Shown here: in pieces, positions 1 to 9,944 of the stretch
Numbering within the stretch: the first letter of the stretch is position 1
Layout of the letters: every line of letters begins with the position of its first letter
Assembly: GCA_963930735.1 (NCBI GenBank)
Contig: OZ005741.1
Location: 63,377,089 to 63,441,088, forward strand
Length of the DNA stretch: 64,000 nt
DNA from: Dioctria linearis
Lineage: Eukaryota > Arthropoda > Insecta > Diptera > Asilidae
Direction: 5' to 3'
Notes under the pieces: generated by a model
What the model was told of the DNA's origin: nothing
Database searches by the model: none
What the model saw: only the letters and a program-made list of their open reading frames with translations
Made by a program: the position numbers and the translations under genes

Positions 1-199
1 GTCCAATTTAGTCAATGTCGCAAAGTTTTTTGTTACGAACAATAGATCAAATAAAATACATAAATGAAAATAAACGCCAAAAGTTGGAAGCTATCGATAA
101 ACATAAAGTGGTAAGGGTATGTGAAACATAAGGAAAAGATATCAACGAAAAATTCAAAAAATATTGCATACCTTTATTAATTTTAATTAATTTTTTCGC
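1..199. other. AT-rich, nothing recognised
   Basis: No readable protein similarity or repeat in either strand. It lies directly upstream of a Jockey-like RT remnant and may be decayed sequence of the same element, but no RT motif is visible here. Confidence 0.4.
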
Positions 200-786
200 T
201 GAATGAACATAAGTGTTCCTCAAGGCAGCCATCTTGGTTTTCTCTCTTCATCTTATATATTAACGATTTGCCAAAAGTTATTCATCTATCTGTGAGCCAA
301 AGAGCTTGGTATACTTTTATACACCAAACTTAGCCACATATTGACAAGACAATCAATAAAGCTAATGCCGCATTAGGCTTTGTAAAAAGATGGATGCTTG
401 ATTTTAATGATTCTTTTACTTTAAGGACCTTGTATCTAGCTTTTGTGCGATCTCTTATTGATTATGCTATCCCTGTTTGGTGTCCTTTTTATGATCTTCA
501 TCTAAGGCGCTTGGACTCTATACAGAGGAGAAGAGATTAAATCTTCTAAAGCTACCTACGCTTACCAGAAGAAGTGAGGTAACTAAGGTAGTCTTCTTGT
601 TTCAAATAATTACATGTCTTTATTTTTTATTTACATTTGATGATTTTTGTTTTTTTCTGCGTTCTTATGGTCTTGTGTTTGTTTTTATTTTTTATTTTGC
701 TTTCTATTCTTTTCTTTTGTAATAGTCAGGTGGAATTTTTTCCTGTTGGCTCTGCTAAATAAAAAAAACAATAATTAAAAAAAAAA
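200..786 (+). mobile_element. Jockey-like non-LTR retrotransposon remnant, internally deleted
   Basis: Seen: around 203-230 the reading SVPQGSHLG matches the RT motif GVPQGSxLGP. The frame is then lost. From 361 a clean frame reads ANAALGFVKRW, then FNDSFTLRTLYLAFVRSL, ending at a TAA near 540; this is the typical post-catalytic (thumb) region of Jockey-like RTs. The YADD catalytic block between the two parts is missing, so the copy is internally deleted. The T-rich stretch 546-760, GGCTCTGCTAAATAAA and A-run at about 765-786 look like the 3' untranslated region and tail. A related but different fragment lies on the minus strand at 34.3-36.3 kb. Clade assignment is by motif style only. Confidence 0.75.
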
Positions 787-810
787 TTCGAAAGGGTAGC
801 ATTTTGATTT

Positions 811-1177
811 AGCGGCGCGGTCCGGTGGGACGCGGCAAAATAGAGTGTTCACACCGGGAGCGGTGGACTCTAGTTCCGATGAAAAAAATCTGTTGTTAGT
901 TGCTCTGGTCGAAGAAAAACAGAGAAGAGTGATGAGGTTCGATTACGAATACTTTAGAACACCAAAAGTCTCATTTAACGAATTGTGCGGACTTATTGCG
1001 AATGATTAAGAAATCTTACCGCCAGCAAAATTATGTTTTTGAGTAATTTCAAAAATTACCACGAGGCAGCTACTTTGCCGTGACGCGCCGTTCCCGGTGT
1101 GACTATAGACTTATTTTGCAAGAGCAATCGCGCAGCGGTAATTGAAAACTGCTGCGCCACACCGCTTCTGGTGTTAC
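811..1177. repeat. Fold-back element, PIF/Harbinger-like scrap inside
   Basis: Two inverted arms face each other: 835-863 (GCAAAATAGAGTGTTCACAC then CGGGAGCGG) and 1088-1119, whose reverse complement reads GCAAAATAAGTCTATAGTCACACCGGGAACGG. GC-rich outer flanks (811-834, 1120-1177) are loosely complementary too. Between the arms, frame 880-1008 on the plus strand reads SSDEKNLLLVALVEEKQ, then MRFDYEYFRTPKVSFNELC and a TAA. That layout resembles the N-terminal region of PIF/Harbinger nucleases (a bulky YFR..xSFNEL stretch), but the match is weak. I read this as an internally deleted DNA transposon. No target duplication was fixed. Confidence 0.45.
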
Positions 1178-1615
1178 ATCTACTTTACTTTGAGCGTAAG
1201 GGCGACGTACATGACGAAAATGTGAAACTTTAGGAATAGTTGTAGGGTAGTAAACGTGGATTTAGATAATAGAAAATAAACTTTATAACTGACTTTTTTC
1301 ACACGAATATCGTTAAAATGAGTGATTTTCGAATTTGTATACAGAGGGGTGTAGGTTGGTGCGGCGGGGCTAATTTTTCTTTTAAACGATTTAGCATAAC
1401 GTTTTACATATTTCATGGGAACATTTCAATTTTCTATGTTTAACCTTTATATGGGTTTTGATGTTAAATAGCTTTTTTCATGCAAACTTTTTTTGTCATG
1501 GAAGTAGTAATGTAATTACAGTGCGATAATCTTCTAAACTATTTATCACAGAGAAAAAAAAATCTGTAGGCACATAGTATATGTCAGAGAGATTATGTAC
1601 CATTACATGAATTTT
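1178..1615. other. AT-rich spacer, nothing recognised
   Basis: No supported coding or structural feature. The short minus-strand open frame at 1180-1416 has no recognisable motif and looks accidental. Confidence 0.4.
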
Positions 1616-1619
1616 AAGC

Positions 1620-2062
1620 GGAAAAGTAATAACTAAAAAGTAGAAAATAAATAGTATTAAAATAACTTTTAAAATAAGTTGCACAAAAAAGTAAAAAATA
1701 TTTTTTGCTTTCTCAGTGATATACACACGAAAAGTTTCGTTGCAAAATAAGAAATGCTCCAACTCAGATTAAATTTTAGAAGTTGCATGAGTTGCAGTTA
1801 GACAATTGTGATTATAGTTAGTAATGGATGCCCAAACTTTTTCTTTCTATTGGTCCTTTTAACGATACTCACAGATCTAGCTATGTGTTTTGCAAGAAGA
1901 AGAAATTTGCAGGATTTTCTGAATTGGAGTATTTCTTATTTTGCAACGAAATTTTTCTTGTGTACTCGTATATCACTGAGAAAGGAAAAAATATTTTTTA
2001 CTTTATTGTGCAAATTTATTTACGAAAGTTATTATTATTATTATTATTTTTCACAGAGAGCG
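1620..2062. repeat. Inverted duplication, arms ~140 bp
   Basis: The plus-strand stretch about 1915-2060 and the reverse complement of about 1625-1770 are clearly the same sequence. Both contain TTGGAG, CATTTCTTATTTTGCAACGA (one base different in the plus arm), then TATATCACTGAGAAAG, AAAAAATATTTTTTACTTT and TTGTGCAA, with a few substitutions and small gaps. About 145 bp separates the arms. The same TTATTGTGCAA block occurs a third time just after the poly(A) of the downstream retrotransposon (8768-8780). The duplication is either a pre-existing repeat into which the Tx1-like element inserted or part of that element's upstream region. Confidence 0.7.
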
Positions 2063-2420
2063 GACGCGTCAATTTTAGCTCCAAAAAATACAATCGAAAA
2101 AGTGTGTAATAATAGTAAAAAAGCGCAATAAATAAAAAACAGTGAGCAAGTGTGATTATCAACTAGGAATTTAGTGAAAGGATAATTTGGAAAAACCAAT
2201 AAAAAAGAATAAGAAATTTGTGAAATCAAAAATATTTCGTGACATTTGGATCATTTAATGTAATTTCGGTCGTTGCCATGACAATGTGGCAACAGTGAAA
2301 AAATTTTTAGTCTAAATTAAAACGTGATTACTTTGATAATCAAAAAATTTCGGACACAAGTAAGAAAAATAATAAAATTAATTAATTTAAAAACAAAAAA
2401 ATTACACTGCCGGGCTCCCA
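2014..2420 (+). promoter_or_regulatory. 5' leader (probable internal promoter) of the Tx1-like element
   Basis: AT-rich leader between the candidate 5' end and the ORF1 start. Non-LTR elements carry their promoter internally in this region, so it is the expected site, but I see no convincing initiator or downstream promoter motif. The only GC-rich part is the ~20 bp directly before the ATG at 2421. Confidence 0.35.
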
Positions 2421-4361
2421 ATGAGCTCGAGCAGCAGCGATTCTGGGGGGACAGATGATCCCCTCAAGTTGAATGGAGGGAGGAAAAAAATCAAAAATGT
2501 GTCTCCTCCTTCATCAAAGAAAAACCCCCAAGGGCCCACCGAAAAGGCCAATAAAGGCCCAAAAGAAGAGGCCAATGGCAAAAATTTGCAGCCACCTCCA
2601 TTAGAGAAGACAATGGCCAGGACGGCTGCTCCTGTCCGAGAAGAGTCTGGACCAATAGCTATAGTATCTACACCTATAGCTGCAACACTTGCAACTGTAG
2701 CAAGTGTGCAGTTGACGGCATCAAGTCAAGCGAAAAATCCAAGCTTGATGGAAGTCATCAAAGCCGCTTCATCTTCAGCGCCAAAACCTACTGGTGTCAT
2801 AATGAGGCCACCGCTTTCGAAGAAGCAGCCATCAGCACCAGCAGGACCAACAACAAGACCACCAATAGCAACACAACGATCCCCAGCATTACAGTCAGGG
2901 ATCTCATATGCACAGGTAAGTGGCGGTTCCAAGCAGGCTTCCACCATAGAAATTTTGAGTAAAGGCATCACTCCTCGTCCAGCCCCATTGGACGCAGGTA
3001 AGCCTCGGCCCAAGACCAGTGCGGGTCTGCAGGGCTTCTTCGACGGGAGATGGCAGGATGAGAGCTACGGTATGCAGCTCGAGCACATCAGAGGATGTCC
3101 TCAGAGCGCATACCTGAAGGCAATCTTCCGCGTCGTCTCCTGTGAGCAGCTATTCTCCATGGGGATAATAGCTGGGGGAATGGTTGAGGTGTATACCACA
3201 ACCCTCGAGAGTGCTACCAAGCTAATGCTTGAGGGCATCGAGGTGGAGGGTAGACACCTTGTGCCGTTCCCACTCAGGGAAAAGCCTACGAAGGTCGTGT
3301 TTTCACAGGTCCCTATGCGAGCTTGCCATGAAGACCTCCTAAATTTCTTGGGAAGATTTGGGAAGGTTCATGGCAACGTTCGTGCTATTCCCTTAAAAAT
3401 TGGGGACGAGGGTCTCGGGCGGGGTGTCTTCGGTACCAGCCGGGAGGCGTCCATCACCTTGAATAAGGGGTGCACGCTTCCAAAGGGCTTTTACCTGAGC
3501 TTATCCGGCTCGAGGCACTGGATAGACGTTGGCACCGAAGCAAAATGCCATGCTTGCCATTTGGTAGGGCATTTTATTGCTGACTGCCCCAGGAGAACCG
3601 GGAAGAAGGCTGAACCGAGGGTTCCCTCGAAGGAAGCCACTACTACAGTAGTGGATCTGGAGAGGGAGCCTGCGGCCGGCACTCAACCTGCTATTTTGGA
3701 GCAGCCAGTGGTTAAGGTGCCTGAAGTTGTCCTAGAGGCAAAAATAGTTATGGCTGTAAACGGTGCCACGTCGGCACGTGAAAACACGGCTACTTCCGAC
3801 GAGGAGTCGAGTAGCCATTTAGGCAAGAAAAAGAGGACGAGGAGGAGGAAGACAAAGGTGGACCGTGTGATGCTGCCTCCTCCAGAGCCAGCAAAGCCAG
3901 TCGCATCAAAGCGGCCCCACTCGGAGGAGGACGATAGTGGAGCTGGCATTCCGAAGGTTGTTGTAAGGGAGGTGGAAGCATCTCTTGAGCAGCTTTCGGA
4001 CTGCGACATGACCGGTTTTGATGAGACTGGTCTTTCGAGCCTCGGTGGCTACGAGTCGTGTGATAGTATCATTTCGACTGGTAGCCAATTTGAGGTCTCG
4101 AAGGGGATGGAAACCCTTTCTAGGAAGAAGATCGCCGGAATTCTCACCCAGCTCCTGTACAAGAAGAATTCAGATAAAATCTGGAGTATTCTTGTAAAGG
4201 AGCTGGAGAGGCCAGAGTTGTTACTTCCTCAGCTTCTACTCCTACAACAGGAGTCCAAGAAGAGGAGGAAGTACAACGATGTAGCGCGGTTAGAACGACT
4301 TCATAGAAAGGTGGAGGAGTTGCTTCAGGAGCATCGCTTGGCCGATTCTCCTCGTCAATAG
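2421..4361 (+). CDS. Tx1-like ORF1 protein (RNA-binding, CCHC knuckle)
   Basis: An intact 646-residue frame. Residues 1-190 are low-complexity, rich in Ser, Pro, Lys and Ala. From about 200 to 370 there is a folded core whose stretch EKPTKVVFSQVPMRACHEDL and following LGRFGKVHGNV is the strand-helix pattern of the RRM-like domain of L1/Tx1 ORF1 proteins. A CCHC zinc knuckle follows: C376, C379, H384, C389. The region 470-500 is basic (KKKRTRRRKTK) and the C-terminus is acidic and then helical and charged. Such proteins coat element RNA and act as nucleic-acid chaperones in the retrotransposition particle. The ATG at 2421 is the first in frame. The lack of any stop, unlike most elements in the window, suggests a recent insertion. 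The TAG at 4359-4361 is followed 39 bases later by ORF2 in the same frame. Confidence 0.88.
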   Translation: MSSSSSDSGGTDDPLKLNGGRKKIKNVSPPSSKKNPQGPTEKANKGPKEEANGKNLQPPPLEKTMARTAAPVREESGPIAIVSTPIAATLATVASVQLTASSQAKNPSLMEVIKAASSSAPKPTGVIMRPPLSKKQPSAPAGPTTRPPIATQRSPALQSGISYAQVSGGSKQASTIEILSKGITPRPAPLDAGKPRPKTSAGLQGFFDGRWQDESYGMQLEHIRGCPQSAYLKAIFRVVSCEQLFSMGIIAGGMVEVYTTTLESATKLMLEGIEVEGRHLVPFPLREKPTKVVFSQVPMRACHEDLLNFLGRFGKVHGNVRAIPLKIGDEGLGRGVFGTSREASITLNKGCTLPKGFYLSLSGSRHWIDVGTEAKCHACHLVGHFIADCPRRTGKKAEPRVPSKEATTTVVDLEREPAAGTQPAILEQPVVKVPEVVLEAKIVMAVNGATSARENTATSDEESSSHLGKKKRTRRRKTKVDRVMLPPPEPAKPVASKRPHSEEDDSGAGIPKVVVREVEASLEQLSDCDMTGFDETGLSSLGGYESCDSIISTGSQFEVSKGMETLSRKKIAGILTQLLYKKNSDKIWSILVKELERPELLLPQLLLLQQESKKRRKYNDVARLERLHRKVEELLQEHRLADSPRQ

Positions 4362-4400
4362 ACGTCGCACATTCATCGTTTGAGCTTTTCATCTCTTTGA

Positions 4401-7400
4401 ATGTGCAAGATAGCTTCAATCAACACCGGGGGTTTAAGTGCACATACAAGGTTACACAGCACCATCGAACATGTCAAAATGTTCGATATAGACATCGCGC
4501 TTCTACAGGAGACGAATTTTACACAAGACACATATACACAACTTGAGCGCTATGCTTATTTACACACTGGCTATGCAATGTTTGCCACACCTGCGCCTCG
4601 CCGAGGCTCAGGGGTGGCAATCATTGTATCCAACAAATTTACACTATCGTCTCCTGTCTATACAGATATCTTCCCAGGCTTCGCTTCTTCCTTGGATTTT
4701 GTCGTTCAAGACAAACATATCAAGGTAGTAAACGTGTACCTTCCTCATGACCAGGACATTACAAGACAAGTTCTTGATAGTGTTCAGTCGTGTCTGGTGA
4801 ATTTTAGCGGCGAAACTGTCCTCGGAGGTGATTTCAACTGCACTCTGAATCCCTCAATGGATCGGCACTCTGGAGTTGAGTTCAACTCTGTCAATGCTAC
4901 TCGATTGAGGAATTTTGTCGGTGTTTTCAGACTCGTGGATATCTATCGTTGGATGCATCCTACGACTAGATCATACACGAGGGTCTCGCGAAATATCCAT
5001 GGAAGTCTCGCAGGCTCCAGAATTGATAGACTTTACGTCTCACCTGGAATACTAGAACATTTCGTTGGTGTCACTCATGAAGTGTGTTCGATTAGTGATC
5101 ATCTTCTTGTGGTGGCGACCAGCACTCTAGTTGAAAGACGAACTGCATACTGGATATTCAACAACTATTTGTTGAATTCCGAGCAGTTCATCAATGAGTT
5201 CACTGAATTCTGGCACGATTGGCAAGAGAGGAAAGTCAACTTTCCTTTTCTTAGTCAATGGTGGGATGTTGGAAAGCTCCAGATTCGGTCTTTTATCGAG
5301 ACGAGTTTCAATCGAAGTAGCTATGAAGCTTCTAGCTTGTCGGCCGAGGTCTCTCGGGTGGCAGCTCTTCTCCCAACTCAGTCGGGGTTGATTCTTTATT
5401 TCAATGGAATAAAGGAACGCTTGGCGACACAGACTTAAAAGCACAGCTTGGAGTTTGTGCTGCGCGGCCAATCGCGCTGGCTGAGAGAAGGCGATTCTCC
5501 AACTGAGTACTTCTTTCAGGCGACTAGACGTCGTACTGCTTCTTGTGAGGTCGAATCGATAATTGATGAATCTGGACAAGTCCTCAACGGACAACAGCTA
5601 TCAGAATATATTCGAGACTATTACAGTAGTCTCTACTCTGAATCGACGTCGACAACATCCTCGACCACTCATGAATTCCTTGAGAATATTCCCACTTTCT
5701 CTGAAGACAGTAAGGAGCTCCTGGATACAGTAATCACATTGGAGGATATGATTGCTGCGACAAAGGATCTAAGGCGACACACTTCACCTGGTTATGACGG
5801 CTTGACTCCAGAATTCTTCATACGTTTCAGGGATTTATTAATTCCTGACCTTTTGGAAGTCTTCAATTCGGCGGTTGAGACGCATTCAGACTTTCCTTCT
5901 AGTTGGAGGAGATCTGTTATGCGCTTGATTCCAAAGAAGGGAGATTTGCAGAGGATGGGGAACTGGAGGCCAGTAACCCTATGCAATGTAGACTACAAAA
6001 TCGTCTGCAAAGCATTAGGGGCGATACTCCGCTCAGTGATTGCTTCGGTAATACACCCGGAACAGTCCTATTGTATACCTGGTCGTAGTATCTACGACAA
6101 CATCGCGGTAGCCAAGCATTTGTTTGCCTACCATGAACAGACAGGTACACAAATGGCCATGATCTCACTTGACCAGCAAAAGGCTTTTGATAGTGTCTCG
6201 CACGAGTATCTCTTGACTGCTCTCGAGGCATTTGGGTTTCCACCCAGGTGGCTCGATATCGTCGGGAAACTGTATAGAGATTCAGCGATTTTGATTAAGC
6301 ATCAAGGACAAGTTCTGGCTCCTATCTCGTTTCATCGAGGTATCAGACAGGGCTGTCCATTGTCAGGTATGCTTTATGATCTTTCGTTGGAGCCGCTACT
6401 GGTGAATCTTCGTCGAATGCTCGGACGGTATGCGGTTCATCTGCCATATACCAATGTGAGGCCTCTTATGTTGGCGTATGCGGATGATCTGTCTATTTTC
6501 GTGACAAGAGATGAAGATTTTCCGGTCGCTCGTGCTGTTTTCGAACAGTTCGAACGTATAGCGGGCGCTAAAATCAACCTTAGTAAGAGTCAAGGCTTGT
6601 GGTGTGGAAGGTGGAGAGATCGTACAGATACTCCACTGAACATCCAATGGACTAATACTTGCCTGAAGTATTTAGGTGTGTATATCGGACGCGAGAGTAA
6701 ATCAAATAATAGCCGCATCGCTCTTGAGAAACTCTCTAGAGCTGTAAACTCATGGCGTAGTCGACTGTTTCCATTATCCTTAATGGGTAGGTCAGTCGTG
6801 ATAAACTATTTTATTACCTCGTCCATCGTTCATCTGCTAAAGTCTGAGACGTTTGATGAAGGCTTCGTAGGTCTTCTTCAAGCAAAAGCGATAGACGCCT
6901 TTTGGTGCGGAAGACGATGGGTTGCTGAAAGCACGCTCTGTCTGCCAGTCAAGATAGGTGGATTAGGTCTCACTAACTTGGTTGTGAAATCGAGGTGTCT
7001 CCAAGTGCGGGCATTCCAAAGAGTGTTTTGCCAGAGAGACAGCTTGATTTCTCAACTGTGGGTGAATGTACTGGGAGGGATCGGCATAGGGGAGTATTAC
7101 TACCTACTCTCTGTTCGACCACCTTATCCTCGTGACTGGCCACAGGATCTAATCTCAACGATTCAGACCTGGGGCAGAATCAGGCCAGCATTTCACCTAC
7201 GGTACACGCAATTCGCGTCGATTCCAATCAGGTTTAATCCTGAATTAATAGATTCAGTGTTCAGTAATGCTCGGGGTTTTGAAGCTGACACGCATACACT
7301 GACGGTTCTCGGAGATATTATTGATATCTCTGGAAACTGTCGAATAAACACTAACACTGCACAACTACACGACCTGGCTGCTTCTGCGCGGGAGAGATTT

Positions 7401-8135
7401 CGCCAACTTGGGACCAGTGACCCTGGCACTAAGTTGGAAGATGCTTTCGTTCTGAACAGACCACCACACACACCTTTCAGCACACTTACAACACGTGTGC
7501 TCCGTGACGTGCTTATGTCAATAAGACCTCCGGAGTATACAGGATACAACAGATGGCGAACACACCTCGGGGTGAATATGGGCGTGATGGGAGGGATAAC
7601 TTGCAGAGTAGTCTACAGTTATCCTTCTAGTTGCAAAGATGCTGATGTAGCATTCAAATTGCTGCATCACAGCCTTATGCATCCTAATCAGTTGTCACAT
7701 ATCGACCGCCGAGTTCAGAGGATTTGCACAGTTTGTGGTGGTGAAGGCACCCTGTTTCACAGGTTCTTCACTTGTCCGGCTTTGCAGGGTCTAATGGATC
7801 TCGTGCGCGGTATGTGTCAGTTGATCCACCCGAATTTCGGCATTACTAGGACATCGTTTCTATGGGGACCAAAGGTCTGTAGTCGAGTGAATTGTTTGAT
7901 TAGCTTTGTGTTGACACTGGCCAAATCTACAATTCACCTGTACTACATGAGAGTCGAAGATGGGAATCAGAACACTGACCCGCAACACCACGCACACGCA
8001 CTTAAGCGCCACTTCGTTGACAGGTTGAAGAGACGTTTACGTCTTGAGTATCTGGCAACGAACGCAGACACATTCAACTGCACATGGCAACCACTATCGT
8101 CGGTGCAGGACGGAGCTCTTGTCTTTCACTGGTGA
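4401..8135 (+). pseudogene. Tx1-like ORF2: endonuclease-reverse transcriptase, one nonsense codon
   Basis: One frame of 1,244 codons, interrupted only by TAA at 5436-5438 (codon 346). Residues 1-240 are an apurinic-type endonuclease: INTGGL near the start, E37 in LLQETNF, D144/N146 in GGDFN, and S232-D233-H234. The RT domain spans roughly residues 440-760: PGYDGLTPEFF, RPVTLCNVDYKIVCKAL, SLDQQKAFDSVS, RQGCPLSGMLYDLSLEPLL, and catalytic YADD at 6477-6488 (residues 693-696). A C-terminal CCHC knuckle (C1109, C1112, H1120, C1125; CTVCGG...FHRFFTC) follows, as in the zf-RVT region of L1/Tx1 proteins. The enzyme would nick the target and copy element RNA. The start codon ATG abuts an upstream TGA (4398-4400). 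The stop falls between the endonuclease and RT, so this copy cannot supply a full ORF2 protein without readthrough. Confidence 0.88.
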
Positions 8136-8757
8136 TAGCAGGCCACAGCATTTGCAACACTAGTCCACGGGGCTTCTCCTCGCTTAGGAATCGTTGCAAG
8201 TGCTGTGGGAAGGACAAGCACTCTGTTAGAGATGCTAAACTGGAGGGATGATGAGGGCAGTTTGTAGATGTCTATGATACTACAGGCTGCCCTCGCGGGA
8301 CTCTATAACGGTATCGCGTAAATTTTTCATTCGTTCGGTGATTTATTTTTAATTCGGTTTCGGTTTCGGTTCTAAATTGCAAAATTTTTTGTTGAAATTC
8401 GCTCGTTTAGGGACATTTTTATTAGTTTATTTTGAAAATTTGGAACTTCTTGGAACTGCCACTTACCCAATTGTCAAAATTGGGACTGGTTCTAAATTTT
8501 TGGTTAAACTTTAGATCTTTTTCAAAATTCTTGTGTCCGTTTTTAGTCTCTTTTGAGAATTTTGTCTTGTTTGTTTTCCTTTTTGTGTGTCATTTTTGTT
8601 ATCTTAATTGTTTTAATTGTCCCTTTTGACTTTTTATAAGTTAGTTTAGCTAGTGTCTTTTTTACAATTTTGTGCCTTTTGCCAACTAGTTTTAAGAAAT
8701 TTTTAAAAGAGCCATTGAGCCACTCAATAAAGAGCACATACGAATAAAAAAAAAAAA
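8136..8757 (+). other. 3' untranslated region with two hairpins, AATAAA and poly(A)
   Basis: Directly after the ORF2 stop lie two inverted repeats. The first is CACAGCATTTGCAAC (8144-8158) with GTTGCAAGTGCTGTG (8193-8207): 15 bp arms, one mismatch. The second is GAGGGCAGTTTGTA (8253-8266) with TACAGGCTGCCCTC (8281-8294): 14 bp arms, two mismatches. This GC-rich block contrasts with the T-rich remainder. AATAAA (8726-8731) precedes an A-run at 8746-8757. In several LINEs a 3' stem-loop is the RT recognition site; that role here is inference. Confidence 0.7.
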
Positions 8758-8780
8758 TTATTATTCTCTTTATTGTGCAA

Positions 8781-9239
8781 CCTTAAAATAAGCCTAATAC
8801 ACGGCTACTAGGCCATCTGGGCTCTATCAGTCCTTTGGTCTAGTGGTTTCTATTATTTCTTATTATTATTTTTTGTATTATTTCTATTGTAGCAATTATT
8901 CTATTTTATTGTTTTTTTTTCCTTTAAAAATTAGAGGGACTCATTTCTTTTACAAAATTTTACCGATTACTAAAATTATATCGACGATTAAGCTTTACAA
9001 CTTTAACAATTATTAGAGAAATTATTTTTTTTTAAATTACTATATTGTATCTACTACTAATTCCAAGATGTTCATGTTTATACTTATTTTAACTAGATTC
9101 CTATAATAAGTACCTTTTCTTCTCCCTTACCTAGGGGTTGTTTTATATATGTATATCTTTTCCTTTTTGTGTAGTATTCCACTCTTTTCCCTTTTTTTCT
9201 TCGTTCATAGTTCTTTTTTTTCGGGTGGTTATATTGTTT
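8781..9239. other. AT-rich flank, nothing recognised
   Basis: Sequence downstream of the Tx1-like insertion. T-rich, with no coding motif on either strand. It is presumably the old continuation of the target DNA. Confidence 0.4.
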
Positions 9240-9905
9240 GTAGCTGGTGGCGTTGGTACTCGTATGTGCGTCTGGGTACGTTCGGTGTATTATAGAGATT
9301 AGTGCGTTCGTATCCTCTCTGGTGTATTTCAGGAGGTCCGTTGGTCTTGTCGTGATGCCTCGTTCGTTAAGTAGTCTCGTTAGCTCAAAATATGTGATGT
9401 GCTTTGAATGGTGGTGCTCCGTCGCAGTGGTTGCAAGTCGGTCATCGCTGCCTTTTAAAACTATGCTCTTTGATGGTTAGGAAATGTCCCAACTTGACTC
9501 TGGCCATTTCTATCATCGAGAGTCTGGGGAATTCGTTCATTTCTGGTTGGTGGATCGTTTTGTGGTGGCTCGCCAGGAAATCGTGGAAGTCATTCCAGGA
9601 GATTTGCCTGCAGGCTTCTCGTAGGTGTTTACAGTGCATTACTGCGGCTGTGCTTTTAGCCAGGCGTTCCGCACTTTTGTTTCCGGGAATGCCTACATGG
9701 CCGGACACCACGCGATCCAGATCTTATCATATTGTATAGTATTTTTGATGTTGTGGGCTAGTGCGCTCTCGTTAGATAGATTCTAGATCACTTTGATAGC
9801 CGACAGGGTAACAGAGAAGATTGCTGTGGTGCCCTTTTGGGTGGCTACCTACTTGGCTGCCTCGCAGATGGCCGTAATCTCGGCCGTATTTACAAAAGTT
9901 ATTTA
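9240..9905 (-). mobile_element. RNase H and zinc-finger end of a non-LTR element (fragment)
   Basis: Read on the minus strand from ~9905 downward: NTAEITAICEAAK carries the RNase H glutamate region, LSAIKVI and NLSNESALAH follow, then VSGHVGIPGNKSAERLAKST, the last RNase H block (usually WVPGHxGIxGNxxADxLAK). After this comes a helical tail and CNHCDG...FKAHHI, the start of the C-terminal zinc finger common in I-, R1- and LOA-type elements. Several stops and frame changes are present. An A-rich stretch at about 9905-9950 separates it from the RT fragment upstream, so the two probably come from different insertions. It once encoded the C-terminus of an ORF2 polyprotein. Confidence 0.75.
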
Positions 9906-9944
9906 TTTTAAAAAGCATTTTATTTTTTTATTTTTATTATTGGA

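Larger units (their letters stand above)
2014..8767 (+). mobile_element. Near full-length L1-superfamily (Tx1-group) retrotransposon
   Basis: The parts in order are: ~400 bp 5' leader; ORF1 (2421-4361); ORF2 (4401-8135, one nonsense codon); ~610 bp 3' untranslated region with two hairpins; AATAAA at 8726-8731; and a poly(A) run at 8746-8757. The 13 bp CTTTATTGTGCAA at 2001-2013 recurs at 8768-8780 and is a candidate target-site duplication, which sets the limits given. However, similarity between the two upstream arms continues to ~2045, so the true 5' end could be as late as ~2060. RT motifs such as RQGCPLSGMLYDL and NWRPVTLCNVDYKIVCKAL, the C-terminal CCHC, and an ORF1 with RRM-like core plus CCHC are features of the Tx1 group of L1. 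Assignment is from memory of family motifs. Confidence 0.82.

Noticed and set aside
2726..4088. Several minus-strand open frames of 60-108 codons opposite ORF1
   Set aside because: They are antisense shadows of the intact ORF1 frame with no motif of their own.
4144..7549. Minus-strand and off-frame open frames across ORF2 (up to 155 codons)
   Set aside because: Opposite or out of frame with the recognised endonuclease-RT; no domain signature.
5448..8135. Treating the RT half as an independent ORF starting at TTG 5448
   Set aside because: It is in the same frame as the endonuclease and separated only by one TAA; no ATG supports a separate gene.
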